Shown here: piece after piece, positions 14,270-20,943 of the stretch
Layout of the letters: every line of letters starts with the position of its first letter
Numbering within the stretch: the stretch's first letter is position 1
NCBI GenBank assembly: GCA_035605975.1
Contig: DATNGG010000148.1
Coordinates: 1 to 23,851 of the forward strand
Source: CAIKMD01 sp035605975
GTDB taxonomy: Bacteria > Pseudomonadota > Alphaproteobacteria > ATCC43930 > CGMCC-115725
Direction of reading: 5' to 3'
DNA: 23,851 nucleotides
The notes under the pieces: model-generated
Told to the model about the DNA's origin: nothing
Database searches by the model: none
What the model saw: only the letters and a program-made list of their open reading frames with translations
Program-made: the position numbers and the translations under genes

Positions 14270-16363
14270 TTGCCGTTCAGCCCGGCTGTCGCGCCGATCG
14301 TGCAAGCGCCGCTCCAGCGGCGCGATCCGCGTCTCGATTTTTTTCGCGGCGCGGCGATGTTCATCATCTACATCGCGCATTGCCGCGGAAATTTCCTCTG
14401 GGATTACATTCCCGCGCGTTACGGGATCAGCGACGCGGCGAATATGTTCGTGTTCATCTCGGGCATGACCGCGGCGATCGCCTTCGGCGGCACCTTCGAT
14501 CGCCAAGGCTGGCTCGTCGGCGCGGCGCGCATCGCCTATCGCTGCCTTCAGCTCTATGCCGCGCAGATCGGCATGTTCTGCGCGATCGCGGCTCTCGTGG
14601 TGATCGGGACGCACGCCTTCGGCGATACCGACTACATCGCCTTAGCGCAGCTTCAGCGTTTTTTCGCCGATCCAGCGGACGCGCTGGTCGGACTCGTGAC
14701 GTTGACCTATGTCCCGCACTACCTCGACATTCTGCCGCTCTATATCGCCGTGCTGGCGATGGTGCCGTTGGCCGTGGCGCTCGAGCGGATCGATTTCCGC
14801 GTCGGAATCGCAGCCTCGGTCGCGCTCTATCTCGCCGCCAATTATTTTCAGCTCGACTTGCCGGCCCATGCCGACGATCAGCCGGTGTGGTTTTTCAATC
14901 CCTTTGCCTGGCAGCTCATCTTCTTCACCGGCTTTGCCATGCGGCGCGGTTGGATCAAGGTATCGCTCGATTCGAAACTGCTGCTCTGGGCGAGCGTCGC
15001 GATCCTCGTTGCGGGCCTCGCGATCTCGCTGCCCGCGGTGTTCGAGCGCGTTCCCGCGATCGACGTATTTCGGCGCTGGGTCGATAGCCACAGCAACAAG
15101 ACCTTCATGGACCCGATGCAATATGTGCACTTCCTCGCCTCGGTCTATGTCGTGCTCGTTTTGTTGAAAGGCCGCGAGGAAATTCTGCTGAGCGCGCCGC
15201 TTAAACCTTTCGTGAAGTGCGGCCAACAGGCGCTATCGATCTTCACTTCGGGAATGGTTCTGTCCTACATTGACGGCATGATTTTCGATCACGCTGGCAC
15301 CGGAGCCTTGGCGCAAATCCTCGTCAACGGTCTGAGTTTCGCGGCGCTTTTCGGCATCGCCTATGGCGTCGCCTGGTTCAAAGCGGCGCCGTGGAAGCGC
15401 CGCACGATGACGGCGGCCTTGGCGGCCGCTGCGGTCTTGCTGATCGCTGGCCTGCCTGCGCCGGCTCAGGCCGCCGGGCCTTACACCGAGCATACGCTCA
15501 CCTGGCACGGCACGAAACGCCACTTCCTGTTGCACGTGCCGCGTCACGCCGGGGATCGGCCCATGCCGCTCATCATCGGCTTCCATGGCTATGGCGACAG
15601 CGCGCTGGAGTTCGGCGCCCATGTCGGCCTCGCGGAAGCCGCCGAGGAGGCGGGCATGATGGTCGCCCTGCCGATGAGCCTCGAGCGCAAATCCGGCGAA
15701 CAATCCTGGAACGCAACGGTCTGTTGCGGCAAGGCGCTCGAGAACAATGTCGACGATGTCGGCTTCATCGGCGCGATGATCGAGGACATCGCCGCGAATC
15801 ACGCCCTCGATCGCAGCCGCGTCTACGCCATGGGCCACTCGAACGGCGCGACGATGGCTTATGTCGTCGCGGCGAACCATCCCGATTGGTTCGCCGCCAT
15901 CGCCGTGGTGGCGGGCCGGATCGGCGGCGGCACGCCCGACGGCAAGAACTATGTCCTGCCCACGCCCGCTCTACCGATGCCGGTGATGATGATTCACGGT
16001 ACGAACGATCCCGTCGTACCTTACGGCGGCAGCCGCGCGCCCTTGGACCAGCCGTTTCTCTGGTCGCTCTCGGTTGCCGACGCGCTGCATTATTGGGTGT
16101 CGGTCGATCGTTGCAAGGACGAGGATGCCGAGCCGGACCGCGTCGCGCGCAAGCTGAAATTGACCGAATATAAAAATTGCGCGCAGGGCAGCGTCGTCCA
16201 GCTTTGGACGATCGAAGGCGGCAATCATTCCTGGCCGGAGGATATTTTTCCGGCCGACCGCGGAACGCAATCGGCGACCGATGCGATGCTGGCATTCTTC
16301 AAGCGTTTCACGCGGCAAGGGCAGGGATCGAAGCCGAGCGAAGCCGAGCCCGAGGATCGATAA
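14270..16363 (+). CDS. OpgC acyltransferase fused to LpqC-like esterase
   Basis: One uninterrupted 697-codon frame encodes two proteins usually found apart. Residues 20-377 are an OpgC-type polytopic acyltransferase (RDPRLDFFRGAAMF, AHCRGNFLWDYIPARYG, SDAANMFVFISGMTAA), the family that succinylates periplasmic glucans. A hydrophobic stretch, residues 380-402 (M380, ending APAQAAG), leads into an LpqC/PHB-depolymerase-like esterase. Its triad is S524 (GHSNG), D580 (HGTNDPVVPY) and H653 (GGNHSWP), facing the periplasm. TTG 14270 follows TAAGGG, overlapping the previous stop, so translation is probably coupled. ATG 15407 (M380), with GGAAG nine bases upstream, could also make a free secreted esterase. 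The partner activities suggest adding and removing acyl groups on the same envelope polymer, but that is inference. Confidence 0.88.
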   Translation: MPFSPAVAPIVQAPLQRRDPRLDFFRGAAMFIIYIAHCRGNFLWDYIPARYGISDAANMFVFISGMTAAIAFGGTFDRQGWLVGAARIAYRCLQLYAAQIGMFCAIAALVVIGTHAFGDTDYIALAQLQRFFADPADALVGLVTLTYVPHYLDILPLYIAVLAMVPLAVALERIDFRVGIAASVALYLAANYFQLDLPAHADDQPVWFFNPFAWQLIFFTGFAMRRGWIKVSLDSKLLLWASVAILVAGLAISLPAVFERVPAIDVFRRWVDSHSNKTFMDPMQYVHFLASVYVVLVLLKGREEILLSAPLKPFVKCGQQALSIFTSGMVLSYIDGMIFDHAGTGALAQILVNGLSFAALFGIAYGVAWFKAAPWKRRTMTAALAAAAVLLIAGLPAPAQAAGPYTEHTLTWHGTKRHFLLHVPRHAGDRPMPLIIGFHGYGDSALEFGAHVGLAEAAEEAGMMVALPMSLERKSGEQSWNATVCCGKALENNVDDVGFIGAMIEDIAANHALDRSRVYAMGHSNGATMAYVVAANHPDWFAAIAVVAGRIGGGTPDGKNYVLPTPALPMPVMMIHGTNDPVVPYGGSRAPLDQPFLWSLSVADALHYWVSVDRCKDEDAEPDRVARKLKLTEYKNCAQGSVVQLWTIEGGNHSWPEDIFPADRGTQSATDAMLAFFKRFTRQGQGSKPSEAEPEDR

Positions 16364-16365
16364 AA

Positions 16366-16402
16366 GCCGGCGCGCTGCTCAAAGAAGAGGCAGCGCACCG
16401 GC
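16366..16402 (+). terminator. terminator of the ECF operon
   Basis: A 13-bp stem with one C-A mismatch (16366-16378 against 16390-16402) and an 11-nt loop starts three bases after the stop codon of the fusion gene. There is no T-run on the plus strand. The stem is long and very GC-rich. Confidence 0.6.
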
Positions 16403-16528
16403 CCGATGTCATTTCGGTGATCAGTTGCGCGGCGGCTTGCGAGGCGTTGCGTCCCTCATAACCTCTGAGCGACGAGCGGCAACTACGGGTTGCCGGATAA
16501 TCCTTGTCACATCATCGGAGGCCGCTCC

Positions 16529-16951
16529 ATGTCGTTTGCCGGATACCATTTCCGCACTGCCCTGGGACAAAGGCCGTTCGCCCCCGCTTTCGGCGCCGCC
16601 GCGCTGCTGCTGATCGCCGCCGCGCCGGGCGAGGCGCAGCCGACGAGCAAGAGCCAGACTCACAGTCAGAGCCAAAGCGCCGGGCCGATCAGCGATCAGA
16701 AGATCGACGCCGCGGCAAAGGCGATGGCGCAGGTCTCGAACGTACGTGAGAGCTATGAGAAGAAAATCGCCTCGGCGTCGGATGCCGATAAGGGCAAGCT
16801 GATGAACGAGGCCGGTCACGCGATGACCAAAGCGGTGACCGATCGCGGCCTCACCGTTGCCGAGTACAACGCGATCGTCGATCGCGCGAAGACCGATCCC
16901 GACATCCGCCACAAGCTCGTCGCGCATTTGCCGCCCGATAACAACCGCTGA
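16529..16951 (+). CDS. DUF4168-like secreted protein
   Basis: A 140-aa protein starting at ATG 16529 after GGAGG. The N-terminus is a signal peptide (hydrophobic AALLLIAAAPGEAQ near residues 23-36). A Ser/Gln/Thr-rich linker (SKSQTHSQSQSAG) follows, then a helical domain with the DUF4168 hallmarks: repeated alpha segments and a C-terminal LTVAEYNAIVDRAKTDPDIR motif. It is probably periplasmic or envelope-associated; the role of the family is unknown. No known promoter motif was found in the 126 bp after the preceding terminator. Confidence 0.8.
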   Translation: MSFAGYHFRTALGQRPFAPAFGAAALLLIAAAPGEAQPTSKSQTHSQSQSAGPISDQKIDAAAKAMAQVSNVRESYEKKIASASDADKGKLMNEAGHAMTKAVTDRGLTVAEYNAIVDRAKTDPDIRHKLVAHLPPDNNR

Positions 16952-16987
16952 CGCCAAAGCACCGGACGTCCCCTGTGGGCGCGATCC

Positions 16988-17001
16988 GGGCCTTCCGGCC
17001 C
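16988..17001 (+). terminator. weak hairpin after the DUF4168 gene
   Basis: GGGCC-TTCC-GGCCC forms a 5-bp stem with a tetraloop 37 bp after the stop, without a T-run. It could partly separate this gene from the glutathione transferase gene. Confidence 0.3.
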
Positions 17002-17074
17002 GTGGTCTCCTCTCCATGCCTCTTGTCCTATGCCGGGCCACGACCTATGGAGGTCAAAACCGGAGGAGTAGGGG

Positions 17075-17836
17075 ATGACGAATTCGGCATCGGCCAAGCT
17101 CGAGCTCTATCACTCGGGGCTCACGAGCTGCTCGAAGAAATCGCGGCTTTGCCTGAAGGAAAAGGGCTTACCCTATGCGAGCCATTTCGTGCGGCTCGAC
17201 AAATTCGAGCATCACGATCCGGCCTATTTGAAGCTCAACCCCAATGGGCTGGTGCCCACGTTGGTGCATGACGGCAAGGTTGTGATCGAATCCGGCGTCA
17301 TCAACGAATATGTCGATGAGGTATTTCCCGAGCGGCCGTTGCGGCCAGCCGACCCGCTCGCCCGCGCGCGCATGCGCGTCTTTTGCAAGATGGCGGACGA
17401 ATACGGCTTGCCGGCCACGCGTGTTCCCACCTGGACGCGTACCAAGGCAACGCAATTGAAAGCGATGGACGCCGCCACCTTCGCCAAAGTGGTCGAGGAG
17501 ACGCCGCTTATCGATCACCAGCTGAAGCTTCAAGCCTTGAAAGGGGAGGGCTTCACCAAGAAAGAGTTCGACGAGGCCTATGGCCGCATGGAGTATGTCT
17601 ATGCGCGCTGCGATGCTGCGCTAGCCGAAGGCGACTATCTCGCGGGTGCGGCCTTCTCGCTCGCCGATATCGCCATCCTGCCCTATGTGCACAGCTTCAA
17701 AGACGTGCGGCCGGAGCTGACGACGCGCTACCGGCGCACGGCGGCTTGGCTCGAGCGCATGATGGAGCGCCCGGCGGTCAAAGAAACCTATTTCCCTTCC
17801 GCCGAGACGGTGCCTCCTCCCGCCGCGCGCGCGTAG
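17075..17836 (+). CDS. glutathione S-transferase family protein
   Basis: This 253-aa cytosolic protein has an N-terminal thioredoxin-like domain (LELYHSGLTSCSKKSRLCLKEKGLPY, then NPNGLVPTLVHDG and VIESGVINEYVDE, which bind glutathione). A helical C-terminal domain carries the family motif (FSLADIAILPYV near residues 194-205). Ser/Cys residues of SGLTSCSKK occupy the usual active-site region. An insertion of about 35 residues between the domains (TKATQLKAMDAATF onward) makes it longer than the typical 200-220 aa. It starts at ATG 17075 after GGAGGAGTAGGGG. Substrate unknown; detoxification of electrophiles is the general family role. Confidence 0.92.
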   Translation: MTNSASAKLELYHSGLTSCSKKSRLCLKEKGLPYASHFVRLDKFEHHDPAYLKLNPNGLVPTLVHDGKVVIESGVINEYVDEVFPERPLRPADPLARARMRVFCKMADEYGLPATRVPTWTRTKATQLKAMDAATFAKVVEETPLIDHQLKLQALKGEGFTKKEFDEAYGRMEYVYARCDAALAEGDYLAGAAFSLADIAILPYVHSFKDVRPELTTRYRRTAAWLERMMERPAVKETYFPSAETVPPPAARA

Positions 17837-17864
17837 CATTTGCGTATCGTTGCCGTCGAAGCAT

Positions 17865-18263
17865 TCACGGTGCGGCTTTGGCTTTGAGGCGCTCCATGAA
17901 GCGGGCGACATCGATGACCGCACGCGCATGCGTGCCGCGGCCGATCTCCTCGACCTCGTCGCGCACCGAGATTTTGAACGCGATGCGGCGGCCCGCGACC
18001 TGGACCACCTCCGCATGGCCGTGCACGATGTGGCCCACCGGGGTCGGCGCCAGATGCTCGAGGTCGACCGCGGTTCCGACCGCGCTCTCGCCGGGCTCGA
18101 GAAAAGGGCGAATCGCGTCGAGCGCGGCGTTCTCGGCGATGAGCACGAGATAAGGCGTGGCGAGGACGGGCGGCAGCATCGCGTCCTTGAAGCGGCTCGC
18201 AAGATGGTCCGGCATGACTTTCAGCGTGAAGCTGCCGCTGGTTCCCGGCGGAATGGCGCGCAT
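17865..18263 (-). CDS. FlK-like hot-dog thioesterase
   Basis: A 132-aa single hot-dog-fold thioesterase resembling fluoroacetyl-CoA thioesterase FlK. T36 (LATPY), E44 (IAENAA) and H70 (DLEHLAPTP) have exactly the spacing of FlK Thr42, Glu50 and His76. The LDPGE-like LEPGESAVGT and RDEVEEIGRGTHAR stretches also fit. It starts at ATG 18263 after AGGAG; the frame extends to 18326, but that part overlaps the neighbouring gene and lacks a ribosome site. It probably hydrolyses a small acyl-CoA in the cytoplasm. Fluoroacetyl-CoA itself is an unlikely substrate without other evidence, since FlK homologues are common. Confidence 0.85.
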   Translation of the reverse strand: MRAIPPGTSGSFTLKVMPDHLASRFKDAMLPPVLATPYLVLIAENAALDAIRPFLEPGESAVGTAVDLEHLAPTPVGHIVHGHAEVVQVAGRRIAFKISVRDEVEEIGRGTHARAVIDVARFMERLKAKAAP

Positions 18264-18322
18264 GCTCTTCTCCTGCAACAGCGCGGCTTTCCTCGGCCGC
18301 GCGCCCGCATCATAGCGCGTTC

Positions 18323-18910
18323 TCAAAACGGCCGCGGCAGCGGGACGGCGTAGCTCAGGAGAATTTCATTATCGCCGGGATTGCGATCATAAATCCCCGC
18401 ATTGCCGACATGCGCGACTTCAATGCCAACGCGCGTGAATTGCGGCAGGATGGTGTAGCTGAGCTCGAGGCTGGCGCGGAACTGGAGGGGTCCGCCCAGC
18501 TCCTCGCCGCCGCCGCGCGCATAGCCCGCCACCGCCAAGAGCGGCGTGACGGTGAATTGCTCATATTGCAGATCGGCATAGGCGCCGGCATAGCCGAGCA
18601 CGCCACCCTTGGTGTTGACGAGCAAGCCCAGCGCCGGGCCAAGGTGAAAGAGCTTGCGGCCATAGCGGTATTCAATGCGTGCCGCGCCGAGCGCGCCGCT
18701 CGACCCGTAACCCGCGGCATTGAAGGCGCCGGCCCCGAGGTCGAGATAGGAGCCGCGATCGCCGGCGAGGAGGAAGGGTCCGAGAAAGACCGGCGCCGAT
18801 TGCGCCCGCGCGCTCTGGGCCGTTGCCGAAGCAAGGGCAAGGCCCGCAATGACTGTCAGGACTCTCCAACGATACGACGAGGCCTCGTTCTCTTGCGGCG
18901 GATGCGGCAC
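18323..18910 (-). CDS. PagL-like (acyloxyacyl hydrolase family) outer-membrane protein
   Basis: A 195-aa predicted outer-membrane beta-barrel. A signal peptide (VLTVIAGLALASATAQSARAQ) precedes alternating aromatic/Gly strands, and it ends in Phe as barrel proteins do. The C-terminal part has the PagL-type block H167-V-G-N-A-G ... NPGDNE182. PagL uses His, Ser (His+2) and Glu; here the Ser position is Gly169. It may thus be an inactive or altered lipid A deacylase. GTG 18910 is the best start (GAGGAG just upstream, though close), placing it 15 bp after the PhnA-like gene's stop in one operon. Confidence is good for the barrel, moderate for the family. Confidence 0.72.
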   Translation of the reverse strand: MPHPPQENEASSYRWRVLTVIAGLALASATAQSARAQSAPVFLGPFLLAGDRGSYLDLGAGAFNAAGYGSSGALGAARIEYRYGRKLFHLGPALGLLVNTKGGVLGYAGAYADLQYEQFTVTPLLAVAGYARGGGEELGGPLQFRASLELSYTILPQFTRVGIEVAHVGNAGIYDRNPGDNEILLSYAVPLPRPF

Positions 18911-18924
18911 GCGCTCCTCAACTT

Positions 18925-19776
18925 CTAACCCAAGCTTCGCCGCCGGTTGCGCAGCGACCACTCCCAGATCGGAAGGGTTCCACGCTCGCGGTCGAGTCCG
19001 CCTTCGACGGCCGAGAACCACGCAATGGCGGCTCCGGCCATCAGGGCAGCGGCGACGAGAAAGGCTTCGATCACGGCGGCGGCGCGCGCACGATGAAGCT
19101 CTTCGGCGGATTTGGCAATGATGCTGGTGACGCGGTTCGACGCTTCCTCGCCGCCGATGCCGGCGCGATTGGCGACGAGCGTCACGAGATTGTCGCGATC
19201 GGGGCTCGAGAGGCCTTGCCGGCTCGAGCTTTTGAGCAGGATGCGCGCCGCCTGCGCGCGGTCATAAGCGATATTCGCCGTGTTGGGCGCGCTGCGCTCG
19301 CTGCGAAAGAGCTGATCGAGCTCCGGGGCGAGGATGGTCTCGCCGGCGAGCGAAGCGGATGGCGAGACGGCAGCCGGGCTTGCGGTCAACCGCGCGCCGG
19401 CCACAACGGTGCCGAAAGTCAGCACGGCCCCGAGGAGCGTCGCCAATCCCCAGGTGACGAGCCCCTGAGCGCCATCGCGGAACGCGCCTTCAGTCTCGAC
19501 CGCCCATCGCCGCGGCGCTTGCATGCGCGCGGCGAGATACCCGCCGGCGCCATAGCTGCAGAGGGCGACGAAGACCAGATAGAGACCGGAGACCAGCCAC
19601 AGCCACCCCGATGAATCGCGCCAGCTCGGCGAGGTCGAAATCACCGACAAGCCGATCGCCGAGCCGAAGGCCAGGAGCGTGAACGAGATCCCCGCGGCGA
19701 CCACCGCGCCGGCGATGATGCTGCGCCAGTCGATCGCGAACTCCCCGCGCCACGCGGGCTCCGGAAGTTCGGCCAT
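18925..19776 (-). CDS. PhnA-like membrane protein, stress operon
   Basis: A 283-aa inner-membrane protein of a type annotated 'PhnA-like' in rhizobia, where such genes recur in stress operons. It begins with IDWRSIIAGAVVAAGISFTL and a second and third helix (WLVSGLYLVFVALCSYGAGG, then LVTWGLATLLGAVLTFGTVV). A soluble loop of about 90 residues and a last helix (FLVAAALMAGAAIAWF) follow. ATG 19776 lies one base after the stop of the 24-aa ORF (TGACATG) and has no ribosome site of its own, so translation is probably coupled. An EcfG-type promoter lies upstream of the small ORF. Biochemical function unknown. Confidence 0.8.
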   Translation of the reverse strand: MAELPEPAWRGEFAIDWRSIIAGAVVAAGISFTLLAFGSAIGLSVISTSPSWRDSSGWLWLVSGLYLVFVALCSYGAGGYLAARMQAPRRWAVETEGAFRDGAQGLVTWGLATLLGAVLTFGTVVAGARLTASPAAVSPSASLAGETILAPELDQLFRSERSAPNTANIAYDRAQAARILLKSSSRQGLSSPDRDNLVTLVANRAGIGGEEASNRVTSIIAKSAEELHRARAAAVIEAFLVAAALMAGAAIAWFSAVEGGLDRERGTLPIWEWSLRNRRRSLG

Positions 19777-19777
19777 G

Positions 19778-19852
19778 TCAGCGAAGGCCAACGAAAGACA
19801 GAATGGCCATGATCACGACGATCAGGCCGATCAGATAGATCAAGCCGTTCAT
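19778..19852 (-). CDS. 24-aa hydrophobic membrane peptide
   Basis: The minus strand encodes MNGLIYLIGLIVVIMAILSF and ends VGLR, a single membrane helix, from ATG 19852 with GGGAG six bases upstream. The stop lies one base before the next gene's start, so it is the leader gene of the PhnA-like/PagL-like operon. An EcfG-type promoter ends 35 bp upstream. Similar mini-proteins are familiar in rhizobial stress loci (recalled, not searched). It is too short for standard gene callers. Confidence 0.75.
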   Translation of the reverse strand: MNGLIYLIGLIVVIMAILSFVGLR

Positions 19853-19886
19853 GCCACGCTCCCGATTGGTTGATTCAGCCGATTGA

Positions 19887-19911
19887 AACCCGTTGCCGCG
19901 TCATTCGTTCC
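19887..19911 (-). promoter_or_regulatory. EcfG-type general-stress promoter
   Basis: On the minus strand GGAAC (19911-19907), 16 bases, then GGTT (19890-19887). The alphaproteobacterial EcfG consensus is GGAAC-N16/17-CGTT; only the first base of the -10 differs. It ends 35 bp before ATG 19852. Confidence 0.65.
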
Positions 19912-20023
19912 GGGAAAGGACGGGCAAGACGGCGCCGCGGCGGCTGGTGCCGCCCGGCGTCGTCGCGAAGATGCGATCGAGACGAGGGCGAGGGATGCCC
20001 GACCCTCCTTCCCGGCGATGCGC

Positions 20024-20527
20024 TCAGGCGGCTTTTTTGTTGACTTGGCTTTCGGCGATCGCGGTCAGCTTGCGATCCGCTTCTTTTTCCTCGGTCAGCG
20101 TCTCTTCGAGAAGCTTGACGCACTCGGTGCGGCCGAGGCGCTTGGCGAAGGCGATGAGCGTGCCGTAGCGCGTGATCTCGTAATGCTCGACCGCTTGCGC
20201 CGCCGACAGCATGCCGGCGTCGAGCACGTTCGGATCGCCGATATCGCTCATCACATCCTTGGCTTCATCGAGAATGCCGTCCATTGCGGCGCAGGTCGCG
20301 CCCTGGGCCTTCTCGCCGAGACCCTGGAAAATCTGCTCGAGGCGTGTCACCTGCTGTTTCGTCTCGCTGAGATGGGATTCGAGAGTCGATCGCAGCGTCG
20401 GGTCGTGCGCCTTTTCGATCATCTTCGGGAGCGACTTCACGATCTGATTTTCCGCGTAGTACATGTCCTTGAGCGTGTGCAGAAAGAGATCGTTGAGCGA
20501 TTTGATCGGCGTGGTGAAGAGTGCCAT
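20024..20527 (-). CDS. DUF892 / YciF-like ferritin-like protein
   Basis: A 167-aa four-helix protein of the DUF892 (YciE/YciF) family. Typical segments are LNDLFLHTLKDMYYAENQI, HLSETKQQVTRLEQIF, AVEHYEITRYGTLIAFAKRLG and a final TLTEEKEADRKL. The Glu/His residues in these helices (for example E26, H53, E56, E116, H117, E119) fit a di-metal site. The C-terminus is Lys/Ala-rich. ATG 20527 follows a strong AGGAGG; the longer reading to 20578 has no such site. An EcfG-type promoter lies about 50 bp upstream, in line with the frequent stress control of this family. Confidence 0.92.
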   Translation of the reverse strand: MALFTTPIKSLNDLFLHTLKDMYYAENQIVKSLPKMIEKAHDPTLRSTLESHLSETKQQVTRLEQIFQGLGEKAQGATCAAMDGILDEAKDVMSDIGDPNVLDAGMLSAAQAVEHYEITRYGTLIAFAKRLGRTECVKLLEETLTEEKEADRKLTAIAESQVNKKAA

Positions 20528-20576
20528 GGGAATCCTCCTGTAACCGCCTCGCTGCCGAGGCAAACGTATCTGTCTC

Positions 20577-20601
20577 AACCATCACTCATCTTGGCGGTTC
20601 C
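20577..20601 (-). promoter_or_regulatory. EcfG-type promoter of the DUF892 gene
   Basis: GGAAC (20601-20597), a 16-base spacer and GGTT (20580-20577) on the minus strand, with the same architecture as 19887-19911 and 20857-20881. It ends 50 bp before ATG 20527. Confidence 0.7.
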
Positions 20602-20632
20602 CGCGCGGGCGGTGGGCGCGCGCGAATTCATC

Positions 20633-20815
20633 TCATGCCGGCTTCTTGCCGAGCTTGCGGTCGCTCGCATGACCGATCGGCGCGGCTTTCTTGCGGCGAT
20701 GCGCGCTCTGCGGGCGCGGCGCGCGCCGCTTTTCGGCGAGAACATTGCCGCCCTTGTTGCCGGTCGGGTTGTCATAAGCCGGGCGCTCGGATTTTTTGAC
20801 TTTGCGGTCGTCCAT
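20633..20815 (-). CDS. 60-aa basic stress-associated protein
   Basis: A strongly basic, probably disordered protein starting MDDRKVKKSERPAYDNPTGN at ATG 20815, with GAGG about nine bases upstream. Lys/Arg clusters (EKRRAPRPQ, HRRKKA) run to the end. It has no Cys and no membrane segment. The ORF alone would be doubtful, but an EcfG-type promoter ends 42 bp upstream and the gene lies next to another EcfG-type gene. Nucleic-acid or granule binding is possible from charge only. Confidence 0.65.
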   Translation of the reverse strand: MDDRKVKKSERPAYDNPTGNKGGNVLAEKRRAPRPQSAHRRKKAAPIGHASDRKLGKKPA

Positions 20816-20856
20816 GAGAAGGCCTCGCGCTTCCTTGCCGAAGGTGAGGCCCCGTC

Positions 20857-20881
20857 AACCGGCCGCGCGCGGGTTGGTTCC
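20857..20881 (-). promoter_or_regulatory. EcfG-type promoter of the 60-aa gene
   Basis: GGAAC (20881-20877), 16 bases, GGTT (20860-20857) on the minus strand. It is back to back with the SOS promoter of imuA, whose -35 begins only 8 bp away. Confidence 0.7.
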
Positions 20882-20888
20882 TCCGGCG

Positions 20889-20917
20889 TTGCCAAGGCAG
20901 GGCAGGGCTGATAGACT
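20889..20917 (+). promoter_or_regulatory. sigma70-type promoter of imuA-imuB-dnaE2
   Basis: TTGCCA (20889-20894), a 17-base spacer, then TAGACT (20912-20917). It lies immediately upstream of the LexA box, so bound LexA would block initiation. Confidence 0.55.
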
Positions 20918-20918
20918 G

Positions 20919-20933
20919 GAACAAATCAAGAAC
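20919..20933. promoter_or_regulatory. LexA (SOS) operator
   Basis: GAAC-AAATCAA-GAAC matches the alphaproteobacterial SOS box GAAC-N7-GAAC exactly. It sits between the -10 element and the imuA ribosome site (GGAGG at 20934-20938). Confidence 0.85.
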
Positions 20934-20943
20934 GGAGGCGACA

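Noticed and set aside
16330..16349. Tandem GAAGCCGAGC repeat at the end of the fusion gene
   Set aside because: Only two copies, coding for a low-complexity C-terminal tail; no sign of a separate function.
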